Assembly (NCBI RefSeq): GCF_937138205.1
Contig: NZ_CAKZOT010000047.1
Location: forward strand, 1 to 64,000
Direction of reading: 5' to 3'
Length of the DNA: 64,000 nt
DNA from: an uncultured Rhodospira sp.
GTDB lineage: Bacteria; Pseudomonadota; Alphaproteobacteria; Rhodospirillales; Rhodospirillaceae
A program made the position numbers and the translations under genes. Below the pieces are notes generated by a model. That model did no database searches. It was not told the DNA's origin and was given only the letters and a program-made list of their open reading frames with translations. Shown here piece after piece: positions 7,788 to 16,549 of the stretch. Every line of letters begins with the position of its first letter. The first letter of the stretch is position 1.

Positions 7788-9185
7788 TCAGGGGATCAGC
7801 TTGGGCAGGTCGCGTTCTGTCTGGTCCAGCGCGCGGGCCAGGGTGTCCACGAGCGTATCGATTTCAGTGCGCGTGATGATCAGGGGCGGGGCCATCACCA
7901 TGGTGTCGTACACGGCGCGGATGACGGCGTTGTTGGCGAAACAGTGATCCCGGCAGCGCGTTCCGACCCGCCCGACCGGCGTGAAAAACGTGGGACCGGC
8001 CTTGTCGCGCACCAGTTCGACGCCCGCCATCAGGCCGCGCCCGCGCACCTCGCCCACCAGCCGATGGTCGCGCAGGGTGCCCAGGCGCTCCATGAAGTAC
8101 GGACCGACATCCTCGCGCACGCGATCGACCAACCCCTCGCGGTGCAGGATGCTAATGTTTTCCAGGGCCACGGCGCAAGCCGTCGGGTGGCCCGAAGACG
8201 TGAAACCGTGCACGAACTCAGCGCCCAGTTCGAACAGCGTGCGGACCACGCGTTCGCCGACCATGACACCGGCGATGGGCATGTAGCCCGACGACAGGCC
8301 CTTGCCCAGGGTCATGATATCGGGGCGGATGTCGAAGGTCTGGCTGCCGAACCAGTGGCCGGTGCGGCCGAACCCGCAGATGACCTCGTCGGCGATCAGC
8401 AGAACGCCGTGGTTGGCACAGATGCGCTGGATTTCACTCCAGTAGCCCGGCGGCGGCACGATCAGCCCACCGGCGCCCTGGATGGGCTCGCCGATGAAGG
8501 CGGCCACGCGGCCCGGCCCGATGGCCTGGATCGCCTCTTCCAGCCAGCCGGCGGCCTCGCGGCCGAACGCCTCCGCGCTGGCGTTGGGCGCGTACCGGAA
8601 CTGGTGTGGTTCCTGGATATGTCCGAAGTCGGGCAGCGGCAGGCCGCCCTGGTTGTGCATGGCGTCCATGCCGCCCATCGAGGCCGCCGCCACCGTCGAG
8701 CCGTGGTAGCCGTTCTGGCGGCCGATGATGACGCGCCGTTCCGGCTGGCCTTCCAGCGCCCAGTACTCGCGCACCATGCGGATCGCGGTATCATTGGCCT
8801 CGGAGCCGCTGTTGGTGAAAAAGACGTGGTCCAGGCCGCGCGGCGTCAGGTCCGCCAGCGTGCGCGCGAGTTCGATGGCCGGCGGCGTCGCGGTCTTGAA
8901 GAACTGGTTATAGTACGGCAGCTCGGTCATCTGCCGGGCCGCCGCGTCCACCATCTCGCGCCGGCCATAGCCGACATTGACGCACCACAGCCCGGCCATG
9001 CCGTCGAGGATGCGGGTGCCTTCGGAATCCCACAGCCACACGCCGTCCGCGCGGGTGATGATTCGGCTGCCCTCGGCGGCCAGGGCCTTGTAGTTGGTGA
9101 AGGGGTGAAGCTGGTGGGCGGCATCCAGGGCGCGCCATTCGCGGGCCGTGCGGTCGGGGATCGGGCTGGCGGCGGTGGTGGTCAT
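7788..9185 (-). CDS. spuC: Putrescine--pyruvate aminotransferase (class III, PLP)
   Basis: 465-residue omega-aminotransferase that starts putrescine catabolism by transferring its amino group to pyruvate. Class III features are clear: NSGSEANDTAIRMVR for PLP phosphate binding, IGRQNGYHGST, the IADEVICGFGRTG aspartate motif and the Schiff-base lysine in LGKGLSSGYMPI. The N-terminus (REWRALDAAHQLHPFTN) matches the SpuC group. It is first in a likely spuC-potF transcript, the order known from the Pseudomonas spu locus, where transporter genes follow directly. Exact amine substrate is inferred. Confidence 0.88.
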   Translation of the reverse strand: MTTTAASPIPDRTAREWRALDAAHQLHPFTNYKALAAEGSRIITRADGVWLWDSEGTRILDGMAGLWCVNVGYGRREMVDAAARQMTELPYYNQFFKTATPPAIELARTLADLTPRGLDHVFFTNSGSEANDTAIRMVREYWALEGQPERRVIIGRQNGYHGSTVAAASMGGMDAMHNQGGLPLPDFGHIQEPHQFRYAPNASAEAFGREAAGWLEEAIQAIGPGRVAAFIGEPIQGAGGLIVPPPGYWSEIQRICANHGVLLIADEVICGFGRTGHWFGSQTFDIRPDIMTLGKGLSSGYMPIAGVMVGERVVRTLFELGAEFVHGFTSSGHPTACAVALENISILHREGLVDRVREDVGPYFMERLGTLRDHRLVGEVRGRGLMAGVELVRDKAGPTFFTPVGRVGTRCRDHCFANNAVIRAVYDTMVMAPPLIITRTEIDTLVDTLARALDQTERDLPKLIP

Positions 9186-9387
9186 GATCGGGGCCGAGTC
9201 CCTGCCTGAAGGGTGCGCGGTTCTCTCGCGGTGCGCAATCCGGTGTCACCTTTCTGACCCAGAGGCGGGGTTTTGGGAAGGGCCTGCATACAGGATGGTT
9301 GCGCCGGGATGCCATCGCAAGAACCGGAATGCGGCGCAGGTCGGCGCCTGATATGGGTCGAGGGCGGGCGACGGAAGGAACAGGGCG

Positions 9388-10470
9388 ATGACCGGAGCGA
9401 CCCCAAGCCAAGACGACGACGGCGACACGGCGCGCTGGCGGGCGGTGGTGGAACGACGGCCCTCCGCCGGGTCGGCCTTCGTCTATGCCGTCACCACGAC
9501 CGGCGTGTACTGCCGGCCCGGCTGTCCGTCGCGGCGGCCCAACCGGGACAACGTGGTGTTTTTCGACAGTCCGGAGCCGGCCCGCGCGGCCGGGTTCCGC
9601 CCCTGCCGGCGCTGCCACCCCGATGCGTCGGCGAGCAACGGCGCCCTGGAGGCTTCGGTCACCGCCGCGCGCCAGCATCTGGAGACCTGCGAGACCGAAC
9701 CGACCCTGGCCGATCTGGCGGCCGAGGCCGGCCTGAGCCCGGGCCATTTCCAGCGGGTGTTCAAGGCGATGGTCGGCGTGAGCCCGAAAGCCTACGCCCG
9801 CGCGGTGCGGGCGGCCCGGTTGCGGACGGCCTTGGAGGAGGGCGCGACGGTGACCGAGGCGATCTATGGCGCAGGGTATGGCAGTCCGGCGCGGGCACAC
9901 AACGACGTCGGCCCGGCACTGGGCATGAGCCCGTCCGCCTACCGCAAGGGCGGCGCCGGGGCGGTGATCGATTACGTGACTGGGGATTGCGTGCTGGGGC
10001 GGGTTCTGGTGGCGGCAACGGCGCGCGGCCTGTGCAGCGTGGCCTTTGGCGACGACGACGCGGCGTTGCTGGACAGCCTGCGGGCACGCTTTCCAAACGC
10101 CAGTCTGCGGGCCGACGGCGACTCGGCGCGGACCGTGCTGCCGGCCGTGGTGGCGCTGGCGGCGGAGCCGGGCGCGCCGTTTGACGGGCCGCTGGATGTG
10201 CGCGGCACGGCCTTCCAGTTGCGGGTGTGGGAGGAACTGCGCCGCATTCCGCCCGGCGAGACCCGCACCTACCGCGAGGTGGCCGCCGCCATCGGCCGTC
10301 CGACGGCGACCCGCGCCGTCGCCAACGCCTGCGGCGACAACCCGGTGGCCCTGGTGGTGCCGTGTCATCGCGTGGTGCGCACCGACGGCGGCCTGGGGGG
10401 CTACCGCTGGGGTCTCGCGCGCAAGCGGACGCTGCTGCGGCACGAGGGCGCGCGCGGTGACGCGTCATGA
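9388..10470 (+). CDS. ada: Ada: bifunctional DNA methyltransferase and transcription activator
   Basis: 360-residue three-domain protein of the adaptive response to alkylation. The N-terminal zinc domain has Cys42, Cys46, Cys73 and Cys76, where Cys42 in VYCRPGCPSRRPN is the methylphosphotriester acceptor. An AraC-type HTH region follows (about 90-187; DLAAEAGLSPGHFQRVFKAM). The C-terminal O6-methylguanine methyltransferase has the acceptor Cys326 in VVPCHRVVR and the helix ATRAVANACGDNP. All three parts are intact. It is divergent from spuC with about 200 bp between. By family knowledge it activates itself after phosphotriester repair; no operator could be assigned by eye. Confidence 0.93.
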   Translation: MTGATPSQDDDGDTARWRAVVERRPSAGSAFVYAVTTTGVYCRPGCPSRRPNRDNVVFFDSPEPARAAGFRPCRRCHPDASASNGALEASVTAARQHLETCETEPTLADLAAEAGLSPGHFQRVFKAMVGVSPKAYARAVRAARLRTALEEGATVTEAIYGAGYGSPARAHNDVGPALGMSPSAYRKGGAGAVIDYVTGDCVLGRVLVAATARGLCSVAFGDDDAALLDSLRARFPNASLRADGDSARTVLPAVVALAAEPGAPFDGPLDVRGTAFQLRVWEELRRIPPGETRTYREVAAAIGRPTATRAVANACGDNPVALVVPCHRVVRTDGGLGGYRWGLARKRTLLRHEGARGDAS

Positions 10471-10561
10471 CCTTCGCGGCGGACGGACTCTGGGCAGTAC
10501 CCCCATCAGAAAAAGTGGGATAGAACGGCGGGCTGCGTGACGACGGTGGGAGGACAGTGCA

Positions 10562-11872
10562 ATGAACGTCATGGCGCCCCAGGCGTGGATGCTCGATCCG
10601 GACGTCGAGACCCTGGACCGTGCGGCCCTGGCCGAGCGGCAACGCGAACGCCTACGCCAGACGCTGGCGCACGCCTATGCCAACGTGCCCCACACCCGCC
10701 GCGCCTTTGACGAACGGGGCGTCCACCCCGACGACCTGCGGGACCTGTCCGACCTGCGCCGCTTTCCGTTCACCGTCAAGGCCGACCTGCGCGACAACTA
10801 CCCCTACGGTCTGTTCGCCGTGCCACGCGAACAGGTGGTGCGGGTCCACGCCTCCTCCGGCACCACCGGCAAGCCGACAGTGGTCGGCTACACCGCTGGC
10901 GACATCGACCGCTGGGCCAACCTGATGGCCCGCGCCATGGCCACCGCCGGCGTGCGCCCGGGCGAGGTGGTGCACAATGCCTACGGCTACGGCCTGTTCA
11001 CCGGCGGCATGGGCTTCCACTACGGCGCCGAGCGCCTGGGCTGCACCGTCGTCCCCATGTCGGGCGGCAACACCGAGCGCCAGATCAACGCCATGCTGGA
11101 TCTGGAGGCGAGCATTCTGTGCGCCACCCCCTCTTATGCGCTGAACCTCGCCGAGGTGGCGGAAGGCATGGGCGTCGACCTGCGCGCCTCCGCCCTGCGC
11201 ATCGGCCTGTTCGGCGCCGAGCCGTGGAGCGACGGGATGCGTCAGGAACTGGACGAACGCCTGGGCATCCGTTCCACCGACTCCTATGGCCTGTCGGAGA
11301 TCATCGGCCCGGGCGTGGCCATGGAATGCCCCGAGCGCTGTGGCCTGCATGGGTGGGAGGATCACTTCCTGTTCGAGGTCATCGACCCCGAGACCCTGGA
11401 GCCGCTGCCCATGGGCGCGACCGGCGAACTGGTCATCACCACGCTGACCAAGGAGGCCCTGCCGATGATCCGCTACCGCACGCGCGACATCACACGGCTG
11501 GATGACACGCCCTGCGCCTGCGGCCGGACGCATGTGCGGATCATGCGGGTGACGGGCCGCAACGACGACATGCTGATCATCCGCGGTGTGAACGTCTATC
11601 CGTCGCAGATCGAGGCGGTGATGATGGGCTTTCCGGGCACCGCGCCGCACTACCAACTGATCGTCGCCCGTCAGGGGGTGATGGACACCCTGGCCGTCGA
11701 GGTGGAAGCCGCGCCCGACCTGGCCGCCGAGACCTATGTCGAGACGGCCGCGCGGGTCCGTCACCACATCAAGTCGATCATCGGTGTGACCTGCGGGGTC
11801 TCGATCGTGCCGCCCGGGTCCGTGCCCCGCTCCGAGGGCAAGGCGGTGCGGGTGAAGGACGTGCGGGGGTGA
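10562..11872 (+). CDS. paaK: Phenylacetate--CoA ligase
   Basis: 436-residue adenylate-forming enzyme of the PaaK family that activates phenylacetate or a related aryl acid to its CoA thioester. It has the ATP-binding SSGTTGKPTVVGYT, the YGLSEIIGPG core, RYRTRDITRL, a CACGRTH zinc-like loop and the C-terminal RIMRVTGRNDDMLIIRGVNVYPSQIE. Length and motifs are those of a full PaaK. No other paa genes are in the window, so it may act on another aryl acid. A GGAGG sequence lies upstream of the ATG. Confidence 0.9.
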   Translation: MNVMAPQAWMLDPDVETLDRAALAERQRERLRQTLAHAYANVPHTRRAFDERGVHPDDLRDLSDLRRFPFTVKADLRDNYPYGLFAVPREQVVRVHASSGTTGKPTVVGYTAGDIDRWANLMARAMATAGVRPGEVVHNAYGYGLFTGGMGFHYGAERLGCTVVPMSGGNTERQINAMLDLEASILCATPSYALNLAEVAEGMGVDLRASALRIGLFGAEPWSDGMRQELDERLGIRSTDSYGLSEIIGPGVAMECPERCGLHGWEDHFLFEVIDPETLEPLPMGATGELVITTLTKEALPMIRYRTRDITRLDDTPCACGRTHVRIMRVTGRNDDMLIIRGVNVYPSQIEAVMMGFPGTAPHYQLIVARQGVMDTLAVEVEAAPDLAAETYVETAARVRHHIKSIIGVTCGVSIVPPGSVPRSEGKAVRVKDVRG

Positions 11873-11921
11873 AGGGCGATCCGACTCACACAATTCCAAC
11901 GCCGCTGTCGCCGCACGCCCC

Positions 11922-13106
11922 CTACCGGTTCAACTCCCCCATGGCCCGATCCAGGCCGTCCAGCGTGAGCGGGAACATGCGCCCGCCCATCAGCTCGTTC
12001 AGCATCTGGATCGACTGGGTGTAGCGCCAGTGCGCCTCCGGCACCGGGTTCAGCCACACGGCGTGCGGGAACTGGTCCAGCAGGCGGGTCACCCACGCCT
12101 GGCCCGGCTCCTCGTTCCAGTGCTCGACCGCGCCGCCGGGGTAGACGACCTCGTACGGGCTCATGGACGCATCGCCCACGAACACCAGCTTGTAGTCCTG
12201 CGGGTAGGTGTGGATGACGTCCCAGGTCGGGATCTGCTCCTGCCAGCGCCGCGCGTTGTTGCGCCACAGGCCCTCGTAGACGCAGTTGTGGAAGTAGTAG
12301 TGCTCCAGATGCTTGAGTTCGGAGCGCACGGCCGAGAACAGCTCCTCGCACACCCGGATGTGGTCGTCCATCGACCCGCCGACGTCCAGCAGCAACAGCA
12401 CCTTCACCGTGTTGTGCCGCTCCGGCACCATCTTCAGGTCCAGCATCCCGCCCTTGTGGGCGGTCGAGCGGATGGTGTCGTCCAGGTCCAGTTCCGTGGC
12501 CGCGCCCTGGCGGGCGAAGCGGCGCAGGCGGCGCAGGGCGACCTTGATGTTGCGGGTGCCGATCTCGACCGAGTCGTCGAGGTCCTTGAACTCACGCTTG
12601 TCCCAGACCTTGACCGCGCGGCGGTGGCGCGAGCGGTCCTGGCCGATGCGGATGCCCTCGGGGTTGTAGCCGTAGGCCCCGAACGGCGACGTGCCGCGCG
12701 TGCCGATCCACTTGCTGCCGCCCTCGTGGCGCTCGGTCTGCTCCTCCAGGCGCTGGCGCAGGGTTTCCATCAGCTTTTCCCAGCCGCCCAGGGCCTCGAC
12801 CTGCTTTTTCTCCTCCTCGGTCAGGAAGCGTTCGCCCAGCGCGCGCAGCCACTCCTCGGGGATCTCGGCCGTCACGCCCTCCTGGCCCTCGGGCTTCTCC
12901 AGGCCCTTGAAGACCTCGGCGAACACCCGGTCGAACTTGTCCAGGTTGCGCTCGTCCTTCACCAGCGCGGCGCGGGACAGGAAATAGAAGTCGTCGACGT
13001 CGTACTGCGGCACGCGGGCGACCATGGCCTCCAGCAGCGTCAGGTACTCATTGAGCGAGACCGGCACCTTGGCCTTGCGCAGTTCGTAGAAGAGATTGAG
13101 GAACAT
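11922..13106 (-). CDS. VWA domain-containing protein, CoxE-like
   Basis: 394-residue protein with a C-terminal von Willebrand A region. The metal-ion site motif is DVGGS (D241-S245), a close variant of DxSxS, with the helix MDDHIRVCEELFSAV after it. The N-terminal half (NLFYELRKAKVPVSLNEYLTL) is the standard start of this CoxE-like family. Such proteins generally work with a MoxR-type AAA ATPase as a chaperone pair; here a MoxR gene exists in the window (26572) but 13 kb away. A charged middle (residues 70-130) is predicted helical. Function is not known. Confidence 0.85.
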   Translation of the reverse strand: MFLNLFYELRKAKVPVSLNEYLTLLEAMVARVPQYDVDDFYFLSRAALVKDERNLDKFDRVFAEVFKGLEKPEGQEGVTAEIPEEWLRALGERFLTEEEKKQVEALGGWEKLMETLRQRLEEQTERHEGGSKWIGTRGTSPFGAYGYNPEGIRIGQDRSRHRRAVKVWDKREFKDLDDSVEIGTRNIKVALRRLRRFARQGAATELDLDDTIRSTAHKGGMLDLKMVPERHNTVKVLLLLDVGGSMDDHIRVCEELFSAVRSELKHLEHYYFHNCVYEGLWRNNARRWQEQIPTWDVIHTYPQDYKLVFVGDASMSPYEVVYPGGAVEHWNEEPGQAWVTRLLDQFPHAVWLNPVPEAHWRYTQSIQMLNELMGGRMFPLTLDGLDRAMGELNR

Positions 13107-13249
13107 GGGCGGGGGGTCCCTGGTCGCGTGGGCGCGTGCCTGTCAGGTGGGCGGGAGTCTACCGGCCGCAAGGGGGGTGGGGGAAGGGCTTGCGGACGCT
13201 TCGGGCGCGGCCAATACTCAACGGATCGCTCCTGTGGGAGGAAGAGACC

Positions 13250-13510
13250 ATGCACACCGTGACGGTCGAGGCCGCCGAAACGGACCTGGCGCGCTTGCTG
13301 GACGATGTGGCGCGCGGCGACACCATCCTTCTGCAACGCGACGGCACCCCGATCGCGCGCCTGGAACCTGTCGCCCAGCCGCTTAAGCCCCCAAACAAGC
13401 CCAAGGTTCCGCGTCTTGGGGCGCTTGAAGGCCAGTTCACCGTACCCGATGACTTCGACACCATGGAGGCCGACCTCATCGCCGATCTGTTCGAGGGCAA
13501 GGCAACGTGA
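13250..13510 (+). CDS. Phd/YefM-type antitoxin
   Basis: 86-residue antitoxin: MHTVTVEAAETDLARLLDDVARGDTI followed by an RDGTPIARLEP strand is the Phd fold that binds DNA, and the acidic C-terminus would mask the toxin. The start at 13250 follows GGGAGGAAGAG and fits the family; the upstream extension to 13136 does not. Its stop overlaps the toxin start (GTGA), typical for co-translated antitoxin and toxin. By analogy it should repress its own promoter in the 140 bp before it. Confidence 0.88.
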   Translation: MHTVTVEAAETDLARLLDDVARGDTILLQRDGTPIARLEPVAQPLKPPNKPKVPRLGALEGQFTVPDDFDTMEADLIADLFEGKAT

Positions 13511-13905
13511 GCCTGCTGTTGTTGGACACGCATGTTCTGCTGTGGGCGACGATCACGCCCAAACGCCTGCCAAATGCCATACAAGACCGGATCGACGATC
13601 CCACAAACACGCTGGCGTTCAGTGTTGTGTCCATCTGGGAGGTGGTTATCAAAGCGGTTTTGCGCCGTGCGGATTTCACGGTCGATGCCATGGCGGTGCT
13701 GGAAAGCCTTCGCGACGCCGGCTACCGGGAATTCATGGTTACTGCCGACCATGTGCTGATGGTTGGCACGCTGCCCCTCCTGCACCGCGATCCGTTTGAT
13801 CGCCTCCTCCTGGCGCAGGCCATGGTGGAGGGTGCCACCCTGATCACGGCCGATGAAGCGGTGTTACGCTATGCAGGGCCGGTCGAGTTGATCGGTCCGG
13901 TCTGA
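13507..13905 (+). CDS. PIN-domain toxin, VapC type
   Basis: 132-residue PIN domain ribonuclease. The acidic active-site residues are in LLLDTHVLLW (Asp7), in SIWEVVIKA (Glu) and in HRDPFDRLLLAQA plus LITADEAV near the end. The GTG start overlaps the antitoxin stop. This subtype is usually paired with Phd-like antitoxins as here. It probably cleaves RNA when the antitoxin is degraded. Complete and apparently intact. It ends 4 bases before the convergent DUF2442 gene. Confidence 0.87.
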   Translation: MSLLLLDTHVLLWATITPKRLPNAIQDRIDDPTNTLAFSVVSIWEVVIKAVLRRADFTVDAMAVLESLRDAGYREFMVTADHVLMVGTLPLLHRDPFDRLLLAQAMVEGATLITADEAVLRYAGPVELIGPV

Positions 13906-13909
13906 AGGA

Positions 13910-14158
13910 TTACGCCGCAGTATCGCGGGAGCGGGTCAGGTCGCCCTGCCCGGCGAGCAGGCCGTCGACAGAGATGTCCTCGTCCAGCGCGTCCCAGTGA
14001 ATGCCGTGTGGGCTCAGCTCGAACGCCGCTCGTTCGCCCGCCGAGGCGTGCAGCAGCCGGGGAAACCAGGCCAGCGGCACGCCGATCGTGCGGCCATCGC
14101 GTAAGGCCACCCACATCGTGTCGTCGTCGAACGTGACGCGCTCAGGAGACGTGCTCAT
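13910..14158 (-). CDS. DUF2442 domain protein
   Basis: 82-residue protein with the DUF2442 pattern: VTFDDDTMWVALRDGRTIGVPLAWFPRLLHA, then HGIHWDALDEDISVDGLLAG at the end. The start at 14158 has GGAGG upstream; a longer frame to 14200 is less likely. DUF2442 proteins are small, often beside DUF4160 genes and suspected of belonging to toxin-antitoxin-like pairs. No DUF4160 partner is present; its neighbour here is the PIN toxin, tail to tail. Function unknown. Confidence 0.8.
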   Translation of the reverse strand: MSTSPERVTFDDDTMWVALRDGRTIGVPLAWFPRLLHASAGERAAFELSPHGIHWDALDEDISVDGLLAGQGDLTRSRDTAA

Positions 14159-14207
14159 GCCACGCGGCCTCCAAATCCTCTCGTGCGTCCGGCCGCGCAC
14201 ACTACCG

Positions 14208-16166
14208 TTACCGTTCTCCCCCCACCCACGCCTCGACCGCCACGCGCCGCGCGTCGGCGGTCAGGTCGAGCGCGCGCAGGGCGGCGATCACCCCGCGCAG
14301 GGTTTCCATCGACGCGCCGGCCGGTCCCTCGCGGCCCAGCGCCAGGATGGCCAGGGCCACAGTCTCGCCCACGCGACCGGCCTGGGCGGCGCGGTCCAGC
14401 GACTCCAGCCGGTCGTGGTCGGTATGGCCCCCGTCGCGCCCCACCGCCTCGACGAACACCCGGTTTGACTGCATCGGCAGCCAGTGGATGTCCTCCACCG
14501 GTGCCCCCAAGGCTTCGAACAGACCCAGCAGGCGCACATAGTCCTGGTCCAGCGCCCGGCGGGCCGCCGCGTCGTCCCCTAGGCGAAATGCGCGGGCCTG
14601 CCGCCACAATATTAGCCTGTCCGGCGGCAGCGGATCGCCCAGCGCCGCGTCGGCCATGCGGGCCAGCGGCCACAACAGGGCGGCGGCGTCCTCGGCGTCG
14701 GCGTCGCCGGCCCGTCCCTGCACCTCAAGCCGGCGCAGCCACGTCCGCCCGGCCTCGATCGAGCCGGTGGCGAACAGGGCCCGGCCGGCCGCCGCGCCCA
14801 GAAAGGCGGGCACGGCCGGCTCGACCGGGATCTTCCGGATCAGGGGCGCGTACAGGCGAGCGTGGGTCAGGTACAGCGCCGGGGTGCGCGCGCGGCTGGT
14901 CTCCAGCGGGTGCAGCAGGCCCTCGGCCAGCCGCGCCGGATCGCTCTCGCGCGACAGGATCAGGTACGCCAGCGCCCGGTTCAGCGCCGTGTTGGTCTGC
15001 ACCACACGCGAGACCGGCGTTTCCAGGTCGCGCTGGTCCACGTCCAGGCCGGCCCACGCCGCTTCCAGGTCCTCCACCGTCGCCGCTCCCACGGCGGCGG
15101 CGAACTCGGCGGCCTCGGCGCGCACCGCCGGCGGGCCGTTCTCGGCCAGGGCCAGCGCCCGCGCGGTCCAGGGCTGGTCGCGGCGCAGGGCGTCGGCCGG
15201 CGCGTCCACCTCGGGCAGGGCGCGCAGCAGGCGGTAGGTGACGGCGGACGCCCCGGCCAGACTGTCCGGCGGCGGGCTGTCGATGCCGGCCAGCCGCTCG
15301 GCCAGCAGGAAGAACGCCTCGCCGCCGCCCGCCTCGGCCCCCATCTCGCGCAGCAGCGCCAGGCCCAGCAGGGCCTGATGCGGCGGATCGGGTCCCTCGT
15401 GCAGGTCGCACCACACCAGCGCCTGTTGCCAGACCGGGGCGGCGTGGCCAAGGCCGACGCCCCGGGCCAGGGCGCAGGCCTCGTCGTCGCGGGCGTCCAT
15501 CAGCAAGGCCCGCAGCCGCGCGCGGTGGACGGTGTCGTCGCCCGTCTCCCGCGCGCCGGCCGGCCCGGGCAGGTCCCGCGCCGGCGTGCCCAGGGTGTCG
15601 AGCAGCGCCAGCCGCGCCCTCAGCAGGGCGAGCGGGGTCAGCCCCTCCGGCGGCGTCTGCTGGCTCAAAACCAGGCGCCGGCGCAGGTCGGCGACCACCG
15701 GCGAGGGCACGGCGGTCGGCAGCGCGGCCAGCAGGTCGCGCACGCGGTCGCCGGGCGTGCCGCGCCACAGGTCGCGGGCGAAACCGCCGCTGTCCGGCGT
15801 CAGGCGGCCGGAGGATGCCGCAGGCGCCTCCAGGCCACCGGCGGGCCGGGGCGCGGCCTCGGGTGAGGGCGTTCCGGGCGATGGCAGGCGCCGCTCGTCC
15901 TCGGTCAGGCCGCCGGGTGGCGGCGCCACCTCGCGCGGCGCGGCCAGCGGCGGCGGGTCCTGCCGTGGCGCGTCCCGCTCCCACGTGGCACCACCCTCGG
16001 GCCGAACAGGGGCCGGCACCGGCCGGGGGTCTCCGCGCAGGTCCGGCGGCAGCAGCGGCAGCGGCATCATGTCGTCCTGCGCCGCGCCGGCCGCCGGAGC
16101 CATCCCCCAGGCGAGCGCCAGCGCCACACCGACGCGCCGGAGCCAGCCCCGCCTAGAAGCGGTCAT
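14208..16166 (-). CDS. Secreted Ala/Pro-rich protein of unknown function
   Basis: 652 residues beginning with a twin-arginine-free signal peptide (RRVGVALALAWGMAPAAGAA, cleavage near residue 29). Residues about 30-130 are Pro/Arg/Ala-rich and probably disordered; the rest is Leu/Ala-rich and predicted helical, resembling a chain of helical repeats. It overlaps a small membrane protein gene by 14 bases, so the two probably form an operon divergent from aroK. I do not recognise a catalytic motif. A periplasmic helical-repeat scaffold is a guess. The very high Ala content comes partly from the GC bias. Confidence 0.75.
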   Translation of the reverse strand: MTASRRGWLRRVGVALALAWGMAPAAGAAQDDMMPLPLLPPDLRGDPRPVPAPVRPEGGATWERDAPRQDPPPLAAPREVAPPPGGLTEDERRLPSPGTPSPEAAPRPAGGLEAPAASSGRLTPDSGGFARDLWRGTPGDRVRDLLAALPTAVPSPVVADLRRRLVLSQQTPPEGLTPLALLRARLALLDTLGTPARDLPGPAGARETGDDTVHRARLRALLMDARDDEACALARGVGLGHAAPVWQQALVWCDLHEGPDPPHQALLGLALLREMGAEAGGGEAFFLLAERLAGIDSPPPDSLAGASAVTYRLLRALPEVDAPADALRRDQPWTARALALAENGPPAVRAEAAEFAAAVGAATVEDLEAAWAGLDVDQRDLETPVSRVVQTNTALNRALAYLILSRESDPARLAEGLLHPLETSRARTPALYLTHARLYAPLIRKIPVEPAVPAFLGAAAGRALFATGSIEAGRTWLRRLEVQGRAGDADAEDAAALLWPLARMADAALGDPLPPDRLILWRQARAFRLGDDAAARRALDQDYVRLLGLFEALGAPVEDIHWLPMQSNRVFVEAVGRDGGHTDHDRLESLDRAAQAGRVGETVALAILALGREGPAGASMETLRGVIAALRALDLTADARRVAVEAWVGGER

Positions 16167-16326
16167 TGGGGATCACCGTTTCGATGGTCCGCGTGGGCGG
16201 TTTGATGTCCCACGTGGCCAGGAAGACTCCGCCGGCCACCAGCAGGATCAGCACCAGGCTTCCCAACACCTTGAACAGAACTCCCGAGGACTCGGTCCCC
16301 GTGGAGCGGCTGCGACGTCGTGCCAC
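16153..16326 (-). CDS. Small single-pass membrane protein ending in PNDRF
   Basis: 57 residues from a GTG start at 16326, preceded by AAGGGAA. A basic N-terminus (ARRRSRSTG) leads into one hydrophobic helix (VLGSLVLILLVAGGVFLATWDI), then a short outer tail PPTRTIETVIPNDRF. Small proteins of this pattern occur upstream of aroK in related genomes as far as I recall; their function is unknown. A longer frame to 16497 has no support. Its end overlaps the start of the next secreted protein by 14 bases. Confidence 0.7.
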   Translation of the reverse strand: MARRRSRSTGTESSGVLFKVLGSLVLILLVAGGVFLATWDIKPPTRTIETVIPNDRF

Positions 16327-16549
16327 GATCCCGTTCCCTTGCTTCGTCGTGGATGGCGTGTGCGTGCGCACGTGTGGCGGTCGGCTGCCCTCGAAGCGCC
16401 CCAGGTCCGGTCCCGCGTCCGGCGTCGGGGCGCCCGCCGACGGCGGCACGATGCTGGACAAGGGCCGCCGGGGCGGTCTACACAGCCCGGATATCATTCG
16501 TGGCGCCCCTCCCAGAGCGCGCCACGGCGATGAGGGCTAAGCAAGGACG

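Noticed and set aside
6525-9209. 894-residue plus-strand frame opposite potF and spuC
   Set aside because: Shadow frame with His/Gln/Gly-rich translation and no domain.
8908-10443. 511-residue minus-strand frame over the ada gene
   Set aside because: Opposes ada, whose cysteines and motifs are intact; no motif in the reverse frame.
10652-11899. Minus-strand frame opposite paaK
   Set aside because: Shadow of a strong PaaK gene.
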